DNA from: Paenibacillus sp. H1-7
Lineage (GTDB): Bacteria > Bacillota > Bacilli > Paenibacillales > NBRC-103111
Direction: 5' to 3'
Assembly: GCF_022354825.1 (NCBI RefSeq)
Contig: NZ_CP031168.1
Location: 6,945,501 to 7,009,500, forward strand
Length of the DNA stretch: 64,000 nucleotides
The position numbers and the translations under genes are program-made. How positions within the stretch are numbered: the stretch's first letter is position 1; the number at the start of each line of letters is the position of its first letter. Positions 24,994 through 32,203 of the stretch are shown piece by piece. A model generated the notes under the pieces. That model was not told the DNA's origin, did not search any database, and worked only from the letters and a program-made list of their open reading frames with translations.

Positions 24994-25027
24994 AAAACGA
25001 GACTGCCGCTGGCAGCCTCGTTTTTTT
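24994..25027. terminator. bidirectional rho-independent terminator
   Basis: AAAACGAGACTGCC pairs with GGCAGCCTCGTTTT around a 3-base loop, with one internal mismatch, A run on the left and seven T on the right. It serves the convergent SDR gene and the solute-binding gene ending at 25049. Confidence 0.92.
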
Positions 25028-25048
25028 CAATAATAAGGAGCAGTATAG

Positions 25049-26362
25049 CTACTTGCGTTTTTCCTGTTCGATGGCCTTATTCGCCTCTTCTTCTGCCATC
25101 CGCAGTGCGGTATTGATATCGATTTTGCCCAGGGAAAGATCAACCTGCGGCTTGGTATACGATTTCTCTGCGATACCGTCGTATTTGCTCTTCGGCGAAA
25201 TAGGCGCCAGCTTGTTGTAAAATATCGCTTTCAGGTTCTTGTCCTTGAACTCCGCGCTTTCCCCAATCGCATTTTGTACCGACGTGCTCTTCAACACGGG
25301 TATGGTCGATTTCTTCGCCGCCAAGGTTTGGTATTCTTCCGAAACCAAGTATTTCAACACTTCCATTGCGGCATCTTTGTTAACCGCTTGATTAGTGATG
25401 CTCATGAGGGTCGGATACGCCTGCGAACCGATGCCGGGCAGCTCCTTAAACGTCGGCATGGAGACGATATCCCAATCAAGGGTTGACATTTCTTTGGATA
25501 AAATCGATTGCAGATCCGACAAATATACGAACATCGCCAGATTCTGATCCTTCAGAAAGTCGTCCTTATACGGCAGCTTGTTATTTAGTGCGACTATCCG
25601 TTCTTTGTAGCCCTGATCTTGTGCGGGGATCGTATAGTAGGTTTCATACATCTTCTTCCAAACATCGCTGTTAATCGTAGACGTCTGCGCCTTCACATCC
25701 ACATAGGGCTGAGAAAACTGATTCAATCGGAGCACGTGGGTCGGCGACACAACGAGACCGAGATATTGCTTCCCTGCGTCGTTACGGGTCATTTTTCGAG
25801 CAAGCTCGTGCATCTCGTCCCAGGTCATACCGTCTTTCGGAAGGGCAACCCCGAATTTTTGGAACAAAGCCTTATTATAATACGTCACCATAATGTTGTT
25901 AAAGACAGGCAAGCCGTACAGCTTTCCGTCCGATATCATTTTCGCAGCGTCGATCAGTGTCGGTTCAATGCTGGACAGGTCAACGTTGTGCTTCTTGGCC
26001 AATTCCGTAATATCTAATTGAAGCCCGACTTGGGTAAACTCGGGGTACGCCCCGATGGAGCCGTAATAAAAATCAATGCGCTGTCCCGCCGTTACCAGCT
26101 GCTGCAGCCGGTTATTCGGGTCAACCGCGATGTACTTAATATCGTAGTTCGGAAACTTTTTGCGGAGCGCGTCCCCGAATCTTGCATCGAATGCCTCCGT
26201 AGTATCCCCGCCACCCGAGTAAAAAAACAGCTCCGTACGCTCAATGTTAACCTCCACCGTACCTCCGGTCCCGCTTGACTGCTGCTGACTGCAGCCCGCC
26301 AGTAACGAGACGATTGCCGCTGCACTTGCAATGGCTGACCATGCTTTCATTTTCATTGACAT
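25049..26362 (-). CDS. ABC transporter solute-binding lipoprotein (orphan)
   Basis: A 437-residue extracellular solute-binding protein with lipobox LAGC (Cys24). It shares DGMTWDEMHELARKMT and the C-terminal IDINTALRMAEEEANKAIE with the orphan proteins at 9487 and 48802. No permease, ATPase, enzyme or regulator is adjacent; it is a single-gene unit between two terminators. ATG 26362 follows AAGGGGAG with 6 bases; the GTG at 26368 overlaps the ribosome site. A long 5' leader carries a consensus promoter and a perfect cre site, so it is probably shut off by CcpA when a preferred sugar is present. Confidence 0.9.
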   Translation of the reverse strand: MSMKMKAWSAIASAAAIVSLLAGCSQQQSSGTGGTVEVNIERTELFFYSGGGDTTEAFDARFGDALRKKFPNYDIKYIAVDPNNRLQQLVTAGQRIDFYYGSIGAYPEFTQVGLQLDITELAKKHNVDLSSIEPTLIDAAKMISDGKLYGLPVFNNIMVTYYNKALFQKFGVALPKDGMTWDEMHELARKMTRNDAGKQYLGLVVSPTHVLRLNQFSQPYVDVKAQTSTINSDVWKKMYETYYTIPAQDQGYKERIVALNNKLPYKDDFLKDQNLAMFVYLSDLQSILSKEMSTLDWDIVSMPTFKELPGIGSQAYPTLMSITNQAVNKDAAMEVLKYLVSEEYQTLAAKKSTIPVLKSTSVQNAIGESAEFKDKNLKAIFYNKLAPISPKSKYDGIAEKSYTKPQVDLSLGKIDINTALRMAEEEANKAIEQEKRK

Positions 26363-26593
26363 CGACACTCCCCTTATGCATTTGAATTTGATCCGGTCCG
26401 GATATGGATGGATGCTCCTAGTAAAACAGGTCGCAGGGCTTCAAGGTGCAGGGTTCTGGCTGTGTGCAACTTGCAGTTAGCTTTTCATAACACGAAAATA
26501 CAGAACAGTACGCGCGTTCAATTATTCCAAGCCGTGTGAATGATACTAAAATTTCCGAGAAATTTAACTAAAACACTTTACTCGCGTTTCTAA

Positions 26594-26608
26594 AGTAATC
26601 GCTTTCAT
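26594..26608 (-). promoter_or_regulatory. catabolite-responsive element (cre) of the orphan SBP gene
   Basis: On the minus strand ATGAAAGCGATTACT matches all defined positions of the Bacillus cre consensus WTGNAANCGNWNNCW. It lies just downstream of the -10 box at 26627-26632, a position where CcpA blocks transcription. Confidence 0.75.
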
Positions 26609-26626
26609 ATCCCTTTACATCACCAT

Positions 26627-26653
26627 ATTATAATGGCATGATTTGACTGTCAA
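26627..26653 (-). promoter_or_regulatory. sigma-A promoter of the orphan SBP gene
   Basis: On the minus strand the -35 box TTGACA (26653-26648) and the -10 box TATAAT (26632-26627) are both perfect, with a short 15-base spacer. The start codon is about 260 bases downstream, giving a long leader. Confidence 0.7.
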
Positions 26654-26660
26654 CCTAAAG

Positions 26661-26691
26661 TTTAGTTAAAATAACTATAAAAATAACTAAA
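26661..26691. promoter_or_regulatory. inverted repeat upstream of the SBP promoter
   Basis: TTTAGTTA (26661-26668) and TAACTAAA (26684-26691) are inverted 8-mers just upstream of the -35 box. They may bind an activator; the short spacer of the promoter also fits an activated promoter. Another AACTAAA lies at 26566-26572. Confidence 0.4.
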
Positions 26692-26749
26692 ACAGTCAAT
26701 TTATTTTACTTTACCGACAGCGAATCTCTTTTTGAAGGCAGCTCTCATT

Positions 26750-26788
26750 AAAAAACGCGGCTGCCGAATGAAGAAGGGCAGTCGCGTT
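26750..26788 (-). terminator. rho-independent terminator of the alpha/beta hydrolase gene
   Basis: AACGCGGCTGCC (26754-26765) pairs with GGCAGTCGCGTT (26777-26788) with one G-T pair; the A run at 26750-26755 is the T tail on the minus strand. It ends 26 bases past the hydrolase stop. Confidence 0.88.
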
Positions 26789-26813
26789 CCTTTTACCTAC
26801 CATAAGAGGAGGA

Positions 26814-27596
26814 TCAGCCAATAAATTGCGTTAGCAGATGATTAAACTTGTCACGTTCTTCCCAGTAAGATCCATGACCGCTGTAATGGAACGGAACCAG
26901 CTGTGAATTCCGGATTTGCCGGTTCATTTCCTGTGCTTGTGCAAAGGGGATCACCTTGTCATGAATGCCGTGAACGATTAAGGTCGGTACCCCTATTTTG
27001 GGCAAATCGGCATCCAGCCTCTCATCTCTTAGCGTGACGATGATCGCTGAGGTGGACCAGCCCGCCGCCTCGAGTCCCGTTTGCATGAACCAGTCCGCGA
27101 AGGGGCCGGAAATGTATTGAAAGAAAAACGTATCCATGACTTCCCTCATCATCTTGGGCCGATCGTTCTGCGCCACGGTTAGAAAATGCTCCGCCGTTTC
27201 TTTAGTAAAACCGGTAGGAGCCGCAGCATCAATAAGGACAAGCTTGGATACTCCGTATCCGTTATGCCTGGTCATGTAGCGAATAGCGATGGCTCCGCCA
27301 GTGGAATGCCCTGCAAGAGTGACATTGTTTAGCTGCAGCGCCCCAATGACAGCTCGGATATCGTCGGCCAAACGGTCGAAATTGTAACCATGAAACGGCT
27401 TATCCGACTTTCCGAAGCCTCTCCAATCAATTCCTATAACCCGGTATCCCATTGCGGGAAGCACATTAAACTGGTACTCAAACTGTTTACTGCTCAGCGG
27501 CCAGCCGTGCAAAAACACAATCGTCTTGCTGCCCTTGGGATTTATATCTTCAACGTATAAATTTACGCCAGGTTCTACGCTAACAAAGTATCCCAC
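26814..27596 (-). CDS. alpha/beta hydrolase (haloperoxidase/esterase-like)
   Basis: A 260-residue alpha/beta hydrolase. It has the oxyanion segment HGWPLSS, the nucleophile elbow GHSTGG (Ser98), the acid Asp in HGIHDKVIP and the His in YSGHGSYWEE. The fold and motifs match cofactor-free haloperoxidase-like and arylesterase-like enzymes; the natural substrate is not predictable. Starts with GTG at 27596, with AAGGGGG seven bases before. Stands alone with its own terminator. Confidence 0.87.
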   Translation of the reverse strand: MGYFVSVEPGVNLYVEDINPKGSKTIVFLHGWPLSSKQFEYQFNVLPAMGYRVIGIDWRGFGKSDKPFHGYNFDRLADDIRAVIGALQLNNVTLAGHSTGGAIAIRYMTRHNGYGVSKLVLIDAAAPTGFTKETAEHFLTVAQNDRPKMMREVMDTFFFQYISGPFADWFMQTGLEAAGWSTSAIIVTLRDERLDADLPKIGVPTLIVHGIHDKVIPFAQAQEMNRQIRNSQLVPFHYSGHGSYWEERDKFNHLLTQFIG

Positions 27597-27820
27597 ATCA
27601 TTTCCCCCTTTTATAAAGTCTTCAGCAATAAGATATTCACTTAAGCAAACATGGGTGAATACCTATAGATCAGGTATGGAGTTTCGGCTTCAGATGCCAA
27701 TGAAAGTTCTCCAGAAAGTGGTCTAGGAACTTAAAAATAGTGCAGATGGGAGTAGACAATAGGGATTTTTTGAGTTACATTTGTGTAAAGCAAATGATTC
27801 ATTCACTTCGTTTGACTAAT

Positions 27821-27856
27821 TGGGACAAAAAATGTCTCATAGGGACTATATTAGTC
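27821..27856 (+). promoter_or_regulatory. CggR-like operator 1 upstream of gap
   Basis: The sequence fits the B. subtilis CggR operator pattern CGGGAC-N6-TGTC-N4-CGGGAC-N6-TGTC. Here tGGGAC (27821) N6 TGTC (27833) N4 aGGGAC (27841) N6 aGTC (27853), all with exact spacing. CggR represses glycolytic gap operons until fructose-1,6-bisphosphate is present. Confidence 0.75.
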
Positions 27857-27920
27857 CCATTAACACAAACCTACTACCATACATCTAAGTTATAAAACAG
27901 AACCATGCTTCATGTCGTTG

Positions 27921-27956
27921 TGGGACATTTTTTGCATCTATTGGACATTAAATGTC
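27921..27956 (+). promoter_or_regulatory. CggR-like operator 2 upstream of gap
   Basis: Exactly 100 bp downstream of operator 1 and with the same spacing: tGGGAC (27921) N6 TGCA (27933) N4 ttGGAC (27941) N6 TGTC (27953). A TATAAA at 27891-27896 between the two sites could be the -10 box, with this operator downstream as a block. No good -35 was seen. Confidence 0.7.
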
Positions 27957-28028
27957 CCGATTTATTGTTTTCTCGGTAAATCACCTGCATTTGCCTTGAA
28001 ATAAAATAAAAAAAGTGGAGGTAATCTT

Positions 28029-29039
28029 ATGACAATCAAAGTAGGTATTAATGGTTTTGGCCGTATTGGACGTAATGTGTTTCGAGCAGTGTTAAATCAT
28101 CCGGAAATCGAGGTTGTAGCCGTAAACGATTTGACCAACGCCGAAACCTTGGCACACTTGCTGAAATTTGATTCCAACCAGGGTGAATTAGATGCACAGG
28201 TGACTGCTGTGGATGGTCATATTTATGTAAATGGCCGCAAAATCACGGTATTGGCAGAACGAGAACCTTCGCAGCTCCCCTGGAAAGATCTCGGTGTTGA
28301 ATTAGTTATTGAATCGACGGGAAGATTTACTGATAAAGCAAAGGCAGAAGGGCATATTACGGGGGGAGGGGCTAAAAAGGTTATTATTTCGGCGCCTGCA
28401 TCGAACGAAGATATTACCATTGTCATGGGTGTAAACGAAGAAAAGTATATCCCCGAGCAGCATCATGTCATTGCCAATGCGTCTTGCACGACAAATGCCT
28501 TGGCTCCGCTCGCTAAAGTGCTCCAAGATCAATTCGGAATTAAACACGGTCTGATGACAACCGTCCATGCCTACACGAACGATCAGCAAGTTCAGGATCA
28601 GCCCCACTCAGACTTAAGACGCGCACGCGCGGCAGCCGTTTCCATGATCCCTACTTCTACAGGTGCAGCTAAAGCTATCGGCTCCGTACTGCCAGAGCTC
28701 AAAGGGAAGCTCAACGGCTACTCTCTGCGCGTACCTACTCCGGTTGTGTGTATCGTTGACTTGAACGTGGAAGTATCCAGAGAAGTTACTGTCGAAGAAG
28801 TAAATCGTGCGCTAAGGGAAGCATCTGAAGGTCCAATGAAGGGAATTCTCGGTTACAGTGAGCTTCCATTGGTTTCGGTTGATTACCAAGGAGATGACCG
28901 TTCCTCTATCGTCGATGCACTGTCTACGATCGTCATTGACGGTACGATGGTAAAAGTCCTCTCTTGGTATGACAATGAATGGGGCTTTTCTAACCGGGTG
29001 GTGGATCTAGCTCAATACATCGCCCAAAAAGGCATCTAA
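28029..29039 (+). CDS. gap: glyceraldehyde-3-phosphate dehydrogenase, glycolytic type
   Basis: A 336-residue GAPDH that oxidises glyceraldehyde-3-phosphate to 1,3-bisphosphoglycerate with NAD. The NAD site is GINGFGRIGRNVFRA, with Asp34 in AVNDLTN marking NAD preference, as in Bacillus GapA. The catalytic Cys153 is in ASCTTN and the C-terminal motif is SWYDNEWGFSNR. The usual Firmicute arrangement is cggR-gapA-pgk-tpi; here gap stands alone, with a terminator directly after it and a non-glycolytic neighbour. Two CggR-like operators in the leader indicate control by a CggR encoded elsewhere. GTGGAGG precedes the ATG. Possibly one of several gap copies. Confidence 0.95.
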   Translation: MTIKVGINGFGRIGRNVFRAVLNHPEIEVVAVNDLTNAETLAHLLKFDSNQGELDAQVTAVDGHIYVNGRKITVLAEREPSQLPWKDLGVELVIESTGRFTDKAKAEGHITGGGAKKVIISAPASNEDITIVMGVNEEKYIPEQHHVIANASCTTNALAPLAKVLQDQFGIKHGLMTTVHAYTNDQQVQDQPHSDLRRARAAAVSMIPTSTGAAKAIGSVLPELKGKLNGYSLRVPTPVVCIVDLNVEVSREVTVEEVNRALREASEGPMKGILGYSELPLVSVDYQGDDRSSIVDALSTIVIDGTMVKVLSWYDNEWGFSNRVVDLAQYIAQKGI

Positions 29040-29044
29040 CTCAC

Positions 29045-29106
29045 AAAAAATGAAGCGGAAGCGGACTAAGAAGAAAGTACATCTTAGTCTCGCTGCTGCT
29101 TCATCA
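29045..29106. terminator. terminator after gap
   Basis: A long imperfect hairpin: TGAAGC (29051-29056) with GCTTCA (29098-29103), and ACTAAGA (29065-29071) with TCTTAGT (29082-29088). A run on the left; T-rich ACTTTTTATTT further right. It lies between the convergent gap gene and the SRPBCC gene. Confidence 0.75.
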
Positions 29107-29119
29107 TAAAACTTTTTAT

Positions 29120-29539
29120 TTAATTCAGAACCTTTTCTAGCTCGCCGCACCATTTACTCCAGCCATACTTGGCTCCATTGAGCGCTTGAGCATTTGAGAT
29201 TCCGGTTTGCTCGAGATGAAGGTTAACCTTCCCTTCTCCTAGATCCTGCAGCGTCCAGGTGACCGTGTGCGTCTCCCCGCCGCTGCCCCATGTGTAGGAC
29301 AACCGGTTGGGCTCCTCTACGATAAGCACTTCTCCGTCAACAATTCCATCCCACCATTCGGTCGGCTGAGTGCGAAACTGAAATTGGTGTCCTACGACAG
29401 CTTTAAAATCATTATCCATTGCCTGGCCGGAGTGGATGTTGACCACCCACTTGGCAAGCTTGCTTGAATCGGTTAAAGCGGACCAAAGCTTCTCGATCGA
29501 TGTCGTATATTGAAAATCCAAGGATAAGGTTAAACTCAT
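29120..29539 (-). CDS. SRPBCC / AHSA1-like domain protein
   Basis: A 139-residue START/Bet v1-fold protein (FQYTTSIEKLWSALTDSSKLAKW, then EEPNRLSYTWGSG). The AHSA1-like group commonly pairs with a small ArsR regulator. The start ATG at 29539 overlaps the ArsR stop by ATGA, so the longer ORF from 29614 is not the real start. A ligand-binding role is typical for the fold, but the ligand is unknown. Last gene of a DoxX-ArsR-SRPBCC operon. Confidence 0.85.
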   Translation of the reverse strand: MSLTLSLDFQYTTSIEKLWSALTDSSKLAKWVVNIHSGQAMDNDFKAVVGHQFQFRTQPTEWWDGIVDGEVLIVEEPNRLSYTWGSGGETHTVTWTLQDLGEGKVNLHLEQTGISNAQALNGAKYGWSKWCGELEKVLN

Positions 29540-29871
29540 TCTTCTTCCTCCTCTAATAGTTGGTTTAAGCGCAGCATATTCGCACTCCAGAAGCTGCTGT
29601 AAAAAGCCACCCAATCCTGAACTTCTCTGAGTGGAGCGGCATTCAGCCTATATCGCGTTTCTCTGCCGACTTTTCGGTCAAGGACAAGTCCGGCCTCTTT
29701 AAGGATTGTCAAATGCTTGGATACCGCTGTACGGCCCATTTGGAATTGTTCCGTCAATTCATGGAGCGGTACCTCCTTCTCCTTTGCCTCTGCCAATAGA
29801 CGAATTAGCCGGCGCCTGGTCGGGTCTGCAATCGCGTCAAACACATCGCGCAGTTGGTTGTTCTCGTTCAC
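29536..29871 (-). CDS. ArsR-family transcriptional repressor
   Basis: A 111-residue winged-helix protein (FDAIADPTRRRLIRLLAEA, then MGRTAVSKHLTILKEAGLV). It lacks metal-binding Cys pairs, so it belongs to the non-metal group that accompanies SRPBCC proteins. GTG start at 29871 with GGAGGGGG before it. It is the likely ligand of the two operators at 30445 and 30474, which would give autoregulation. Confidence 0.9.
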   Translation of the reverse strand: MNENNQLRDVFDAIADPTRRRLIRLLAEAKEKEVPLHELTEQFQMGRTAVSKHLTILKEAGLVLDRKVGRETRYRLNAAPLREVQDWVAFYSSFWSANMLRLNQLLEEEEE

Positions 29872-29951
29872 AACGCCCCCTCCAAAATAAGATTTTCTAA
29901 AGTTATAATCTATTGCCGGTACGAAGGGACAGCCGTTAATTCACCACCTCC

Positions 29952-30374
29952 TTAAAGTTTACGGTTCATTGGACGCAGCGCCCATGAGGCTATATTGAGT
30001 GCAGCATAGAAGAGCGGAAGAAGAATAGAGAACCCGGAATCTCCATAATCATTGGCAAACACGTGAGATATAGCAGCACCTGTCATTAAAAAGAAGATCC
30101 CCGCGTGAGCCCATTCTTTAAGCCGGGGAAAGCCTGGCATGACGAGAGCGATGGCCCCGAGCACTTTCCATATTCCGAGAATGGTCAAGATGTATACCGG
30201 GTAACCAAGCTTCGTCACCAACTCGAGGTTTCCTCCCAATTGCATCAGCTGCCCGATCCCGCTCATCGTTACAGAAGCTGCGAGCAGTATTGTGACTGAC
30301 CAGTAAGCAATCAGTTTCCCTCGGGTTCGAGTTTCTACAATCGCGGTTGATCCCGCGCCGATCATCCTACTCAT
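29952..30374 (-). CDS. DoxX-family membrane protein
   Basis: A 140-residue protein with four transmembrane segments and DoxX-like features (GIWKVLGAIALVMPGFPRLKEWAHAG). First gene of the operon with ArsR and SRPBCC. DoxX-like proteins are linked to thiol or oxidative stress in other bacteria, but the role here is not shown. AGGAGGG precedes the ATG. Confidence 0.85.
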   Translation of the reverse strand: MSRMIGAGSTAIVETRTRGKLIAYWSVTILLAASVTMSGIGQLMQLGGNLELVTKLGYPVYILTILGIWKVLGAIALVMPGFPRLKEWAHAGIFFLMTGAAISHVFANDYGDSGFSILLPLFYAALNIASWALRPMNRKL

Positions 30375-30444
30375 TTTGTTCCCTCCTCATGATTTGTTTT
30401 AAAAGAACCTTATTCAGGTTTTGGATTAATTCAATCGATTAATC

Positions 30445-30461
30445 GGACACTATTTGGTGTC
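30445..30461. promoter_or_regulatory. ArsR operator, proximal copy
   Basis: GGACACTATTTGGTGTC contains the inverted repeat GACAC-N6-GTGTC and lies just downstream of the -10 box of the DoxX-ArsR-SRPBCC promoter. It is nearly identical to the site at 30474, 29 bases away. Confidence 0.75.
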
Positions 30462-30467
30462 ATTTAG

Positions 30468-30497
30468 ATTATAGGACACCATTTAGTGTCGTGTCAA
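30468..30497 (-). promoter_or_regulatory. sigma-A promoter of the DoxX-ArsR-SRPBCC operon
   Basis: On the minus strand TTGACA (30497-30492), an 18-base spacer and TATAAT (30473-30468): both boxes are perfect. The distal operator fills the spacer exactly, so repressor binding would exclude RNA polymerase. Confidence 0.85.
30474..30490. promoter_or_regulatory. ArsR operator, distal copy in promoter spacer
   Basis: GGACACCATTTAGTGTC, a repeat of the proximal operator with two changes, occupies the 18-base spacer of the operon promoter. Confidence 0.78.
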
Positions 30498-30526
30498 TAG
30501 CTATTTTCCATTGAACCGTCTTAAAA

Positions 30527-30580
30527 ATAAAAAAGCAGCGGTTCCGGACCTGAACACAAGTCCTGGATTGCCGCTGTTTT
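30527..30580 (-). terminator. terminator of the sulfatase/sugar-ABC operon
   Basis: CAGCGG (30536-30541) pairs with CCGCTG (30571-30576), with an inner GGAC/GTCC stem; the A-rich run at 30524-30534 gives the T tail on the minus strand. Confidence 0.75.
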
Positions 30581-30595
30581 ATTGAAGCTGCTTTT

Positions 30596-30697
30596 TCAAT
30601 TTACTGGAAGATCAAGCTCTTTGCGCAGCTGACCAACCGTCTTTTCCTTATTTAAAAAAGCTTCCTTATCACAGCTTTCGCAAAAGGATCTCTCCAC
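30596..30697 (-). CDS. possible 33-residue protein downstream of the sulfatase
   Basis: A GTG at 30697, two bases after the sulfatase stop, opens a 33-codon frame with CESCDKEAFLNKEKTVGQLR and a C-terminal KELDLPVN. The CxxC pair and charged helix look protein-like, and the operon terminator follows directly. No separate ribosome site is seen, so translation would depend on coupling. It may be a remnant rather than a gene. Confidence 0.3.
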   Translation of the reverse strand: MERSFCESCDKEAFLNKEKTVGQLRKELDLPVN

Positions 30698-30699
30698 TT

Positions 30700-32178
30700 T
30701 TACATGCGACGGTTCGTCTTATGCGGCACGCTATCGCAGGTTTCCTGATAAAACGTAAGCAGCCTGTCTTTTAATTCCGCCAATCTACCGGCAAGAGCCG
30801 GATCATCTATACGATTCACGGTCTCCCCCGGGTCACGGGTCATATCGTACAGCTCATCCTGCTCATACATCCGCCGCACATATTTATACTCCTTCGTCCG
30901 GCACATAACGGCTTTCGTATGCTCGGGTCCTTCCTGCAGCTGCCACTGGATGCGGGGCCAGTACAGTCCCGAAGCGCTGCCGACCGAGGTGCTCTCCCGT
31001 TCCATGCACTGCTCCTCTCCGTGCAGACGTCCCCCTTCACAAAATACAGCATCCCGATGATCATCCGTTTCTCCTGCGATGACCGGAAGTAGCGAACGGC
31101 CGAAGTGGCTGTGCCCAGGAGTCATGCCGAGCAGTGCCTCCACCGTAGCTGGAAAATCGATCAGTTCCACCATCGCATCGGATACTCGCGGATTTACGGG
31201 GACGCCCTTCGGCGGCTTGACGACGAACGGGACTCTCGACAAGCAATCCTCGAACGTATTCTGCGTTTTTTCCACGAGACCGTAATCGCCTGTGAAATCC
31301 CCGTGATCAGAGAAAAAGAACACTGCCGTATCATCGTACATTCCTGCTTCACGCAGCGCATCCATGACCATCCCGAACTGCTTGTCGACCCGGGCGCACA
31401 TGCCGTAATACGTGGCGCGCAGCTCGTCCCAGCGTTCCTCCGTCCAGCCCTGTAAGTTCTGCTTCTCGCAGATTCCTTTCAACAGGCTGGGCTTGCCATC
31501 CCAATCGGCAGGAGCCGGAATCCGAGGCGGCAGCTTGGAACGATCGATCATGCTGAAGTAAGGCTCCTCGACTCCATACGGCGGATGGGGGTACAGCAGC
31601 GGCAAATAGATGCACAGCGGCTTATCAGCCGGAGCATTGCGGATCATGTCGATCGCTCCGAGAACGTTCGCCCAGTCTCCGTCATAATAGGCTTCCTCAT
31701 GAGCTCCCTTCTCCAGTTTGCCGGCGTAGAAGGAAAAAAAATTGTCCCCGTCCGGTTCACCGCGCCAAAAGTCGTGAGCATGCAAATTCGTTTCCCGGCG
31801 CGGTTGCACGGGCGGTTTGAATTTTACGTCGCAGTAATCGTCGAATCCGGTTTCGGCAGGGATGAGGTCGTTTTTGCCGCCCCACCAGACGAAATAGCCG
31901 GCGTCCTTCAACGTCTTGAGCAGCACCGGTTCATCCGGCTGCATCATATGATACATCGTTCGATGTCCCCGCACATGCGGATACCAGCCGCTCATGAACG
32001 AGCATCGGCTCGGCGTACACACCGTATTTTGGCAGAACGCATTGCGGAACGAGACCCCGTCGGTTTGCGTCATCCGATCCAAATGCGGTGTAACAGCTGC
32101 CGGATTGCCCATATGTCCCATCACATCGCTGCGCCATTGATCCGGATTAAAGATAATAATATGCGGTTGTTTAGCCAT
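30700..32178 (-). CDS. sulfatase (Cys-type, formylglycine-dependent)
   Basis: A 492-residue type I sulfatase. The active-site motif is CTPSRCSFMSG (Cys54), which must be oxidised to formylglycine. The N-terminal metal site is IIIFNPDQWRSD (the second Asp of the usual DD is replaced around NPDQ, a known variant), and FFFSDHGDFTGDY provides the central metal ligands. No signal peptide, so probably cytoplasmic, desulfating imported sugars. The maturase is not in the window. It starts 25 bases after the permease gene in a sugar ABC operon, with AAAGGAGG before the ATG. Confidence 0.92.
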   Translation of the reverse strand: MAKQPHIIIFNPDQWRSDVMGHMGNPAAVTPHLDRMTQTDGVSFRNAFCQNTVCTPSRCSFMSGWYPHVRGHRTMYHMMQPDEPVLLKTLKDAGYFVWWGGKNDLIPAETGFDDYCDVKFKPPVQPRRETNLHAHDFWRGEPDGDNFFSFYAGKLEKGAHEEAYYDGDWANVLGAIDMIRNAPADKPLCIYLPLLYPHPPYGVEEPYFSMIDRSKLPPRIPAPADWDGKPSLLKGICEKQNLQGWTEERWDELRATYYGMCARVDKQFGMVMDALREAGMYDDTAVFFFSDHGDFTGDYGLVEKTQNTFEDCLSRVPFVVKPPKGVPVNPRVSDAMVELIDFPATVEALLGMTPGHSHFGRSLLPVIAGETDDHRDAVFCEGGRLHGEEQCMERESTSVGSASGLYWPRIQWQLQEGPEHTKAVMCRTKEYKYVRRMYEQDELYDMTRDPGETVNRIDDPALAGRLAELKDRLLTFYQETCDSVPHKTNRRM

Positions 32179-32203
32179 AGCAATAATGCCTCCTTTTTCG
32201 GAA

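Noticed and set aside
27781..27960. Attenuator or riboswitch upstream of gap
   Set aside because: The GGGACA/TGTCCC repeats pair, but their spacing matches the CggR operator layout far better than any known riboswitch, and no terminator with a T tail is present.
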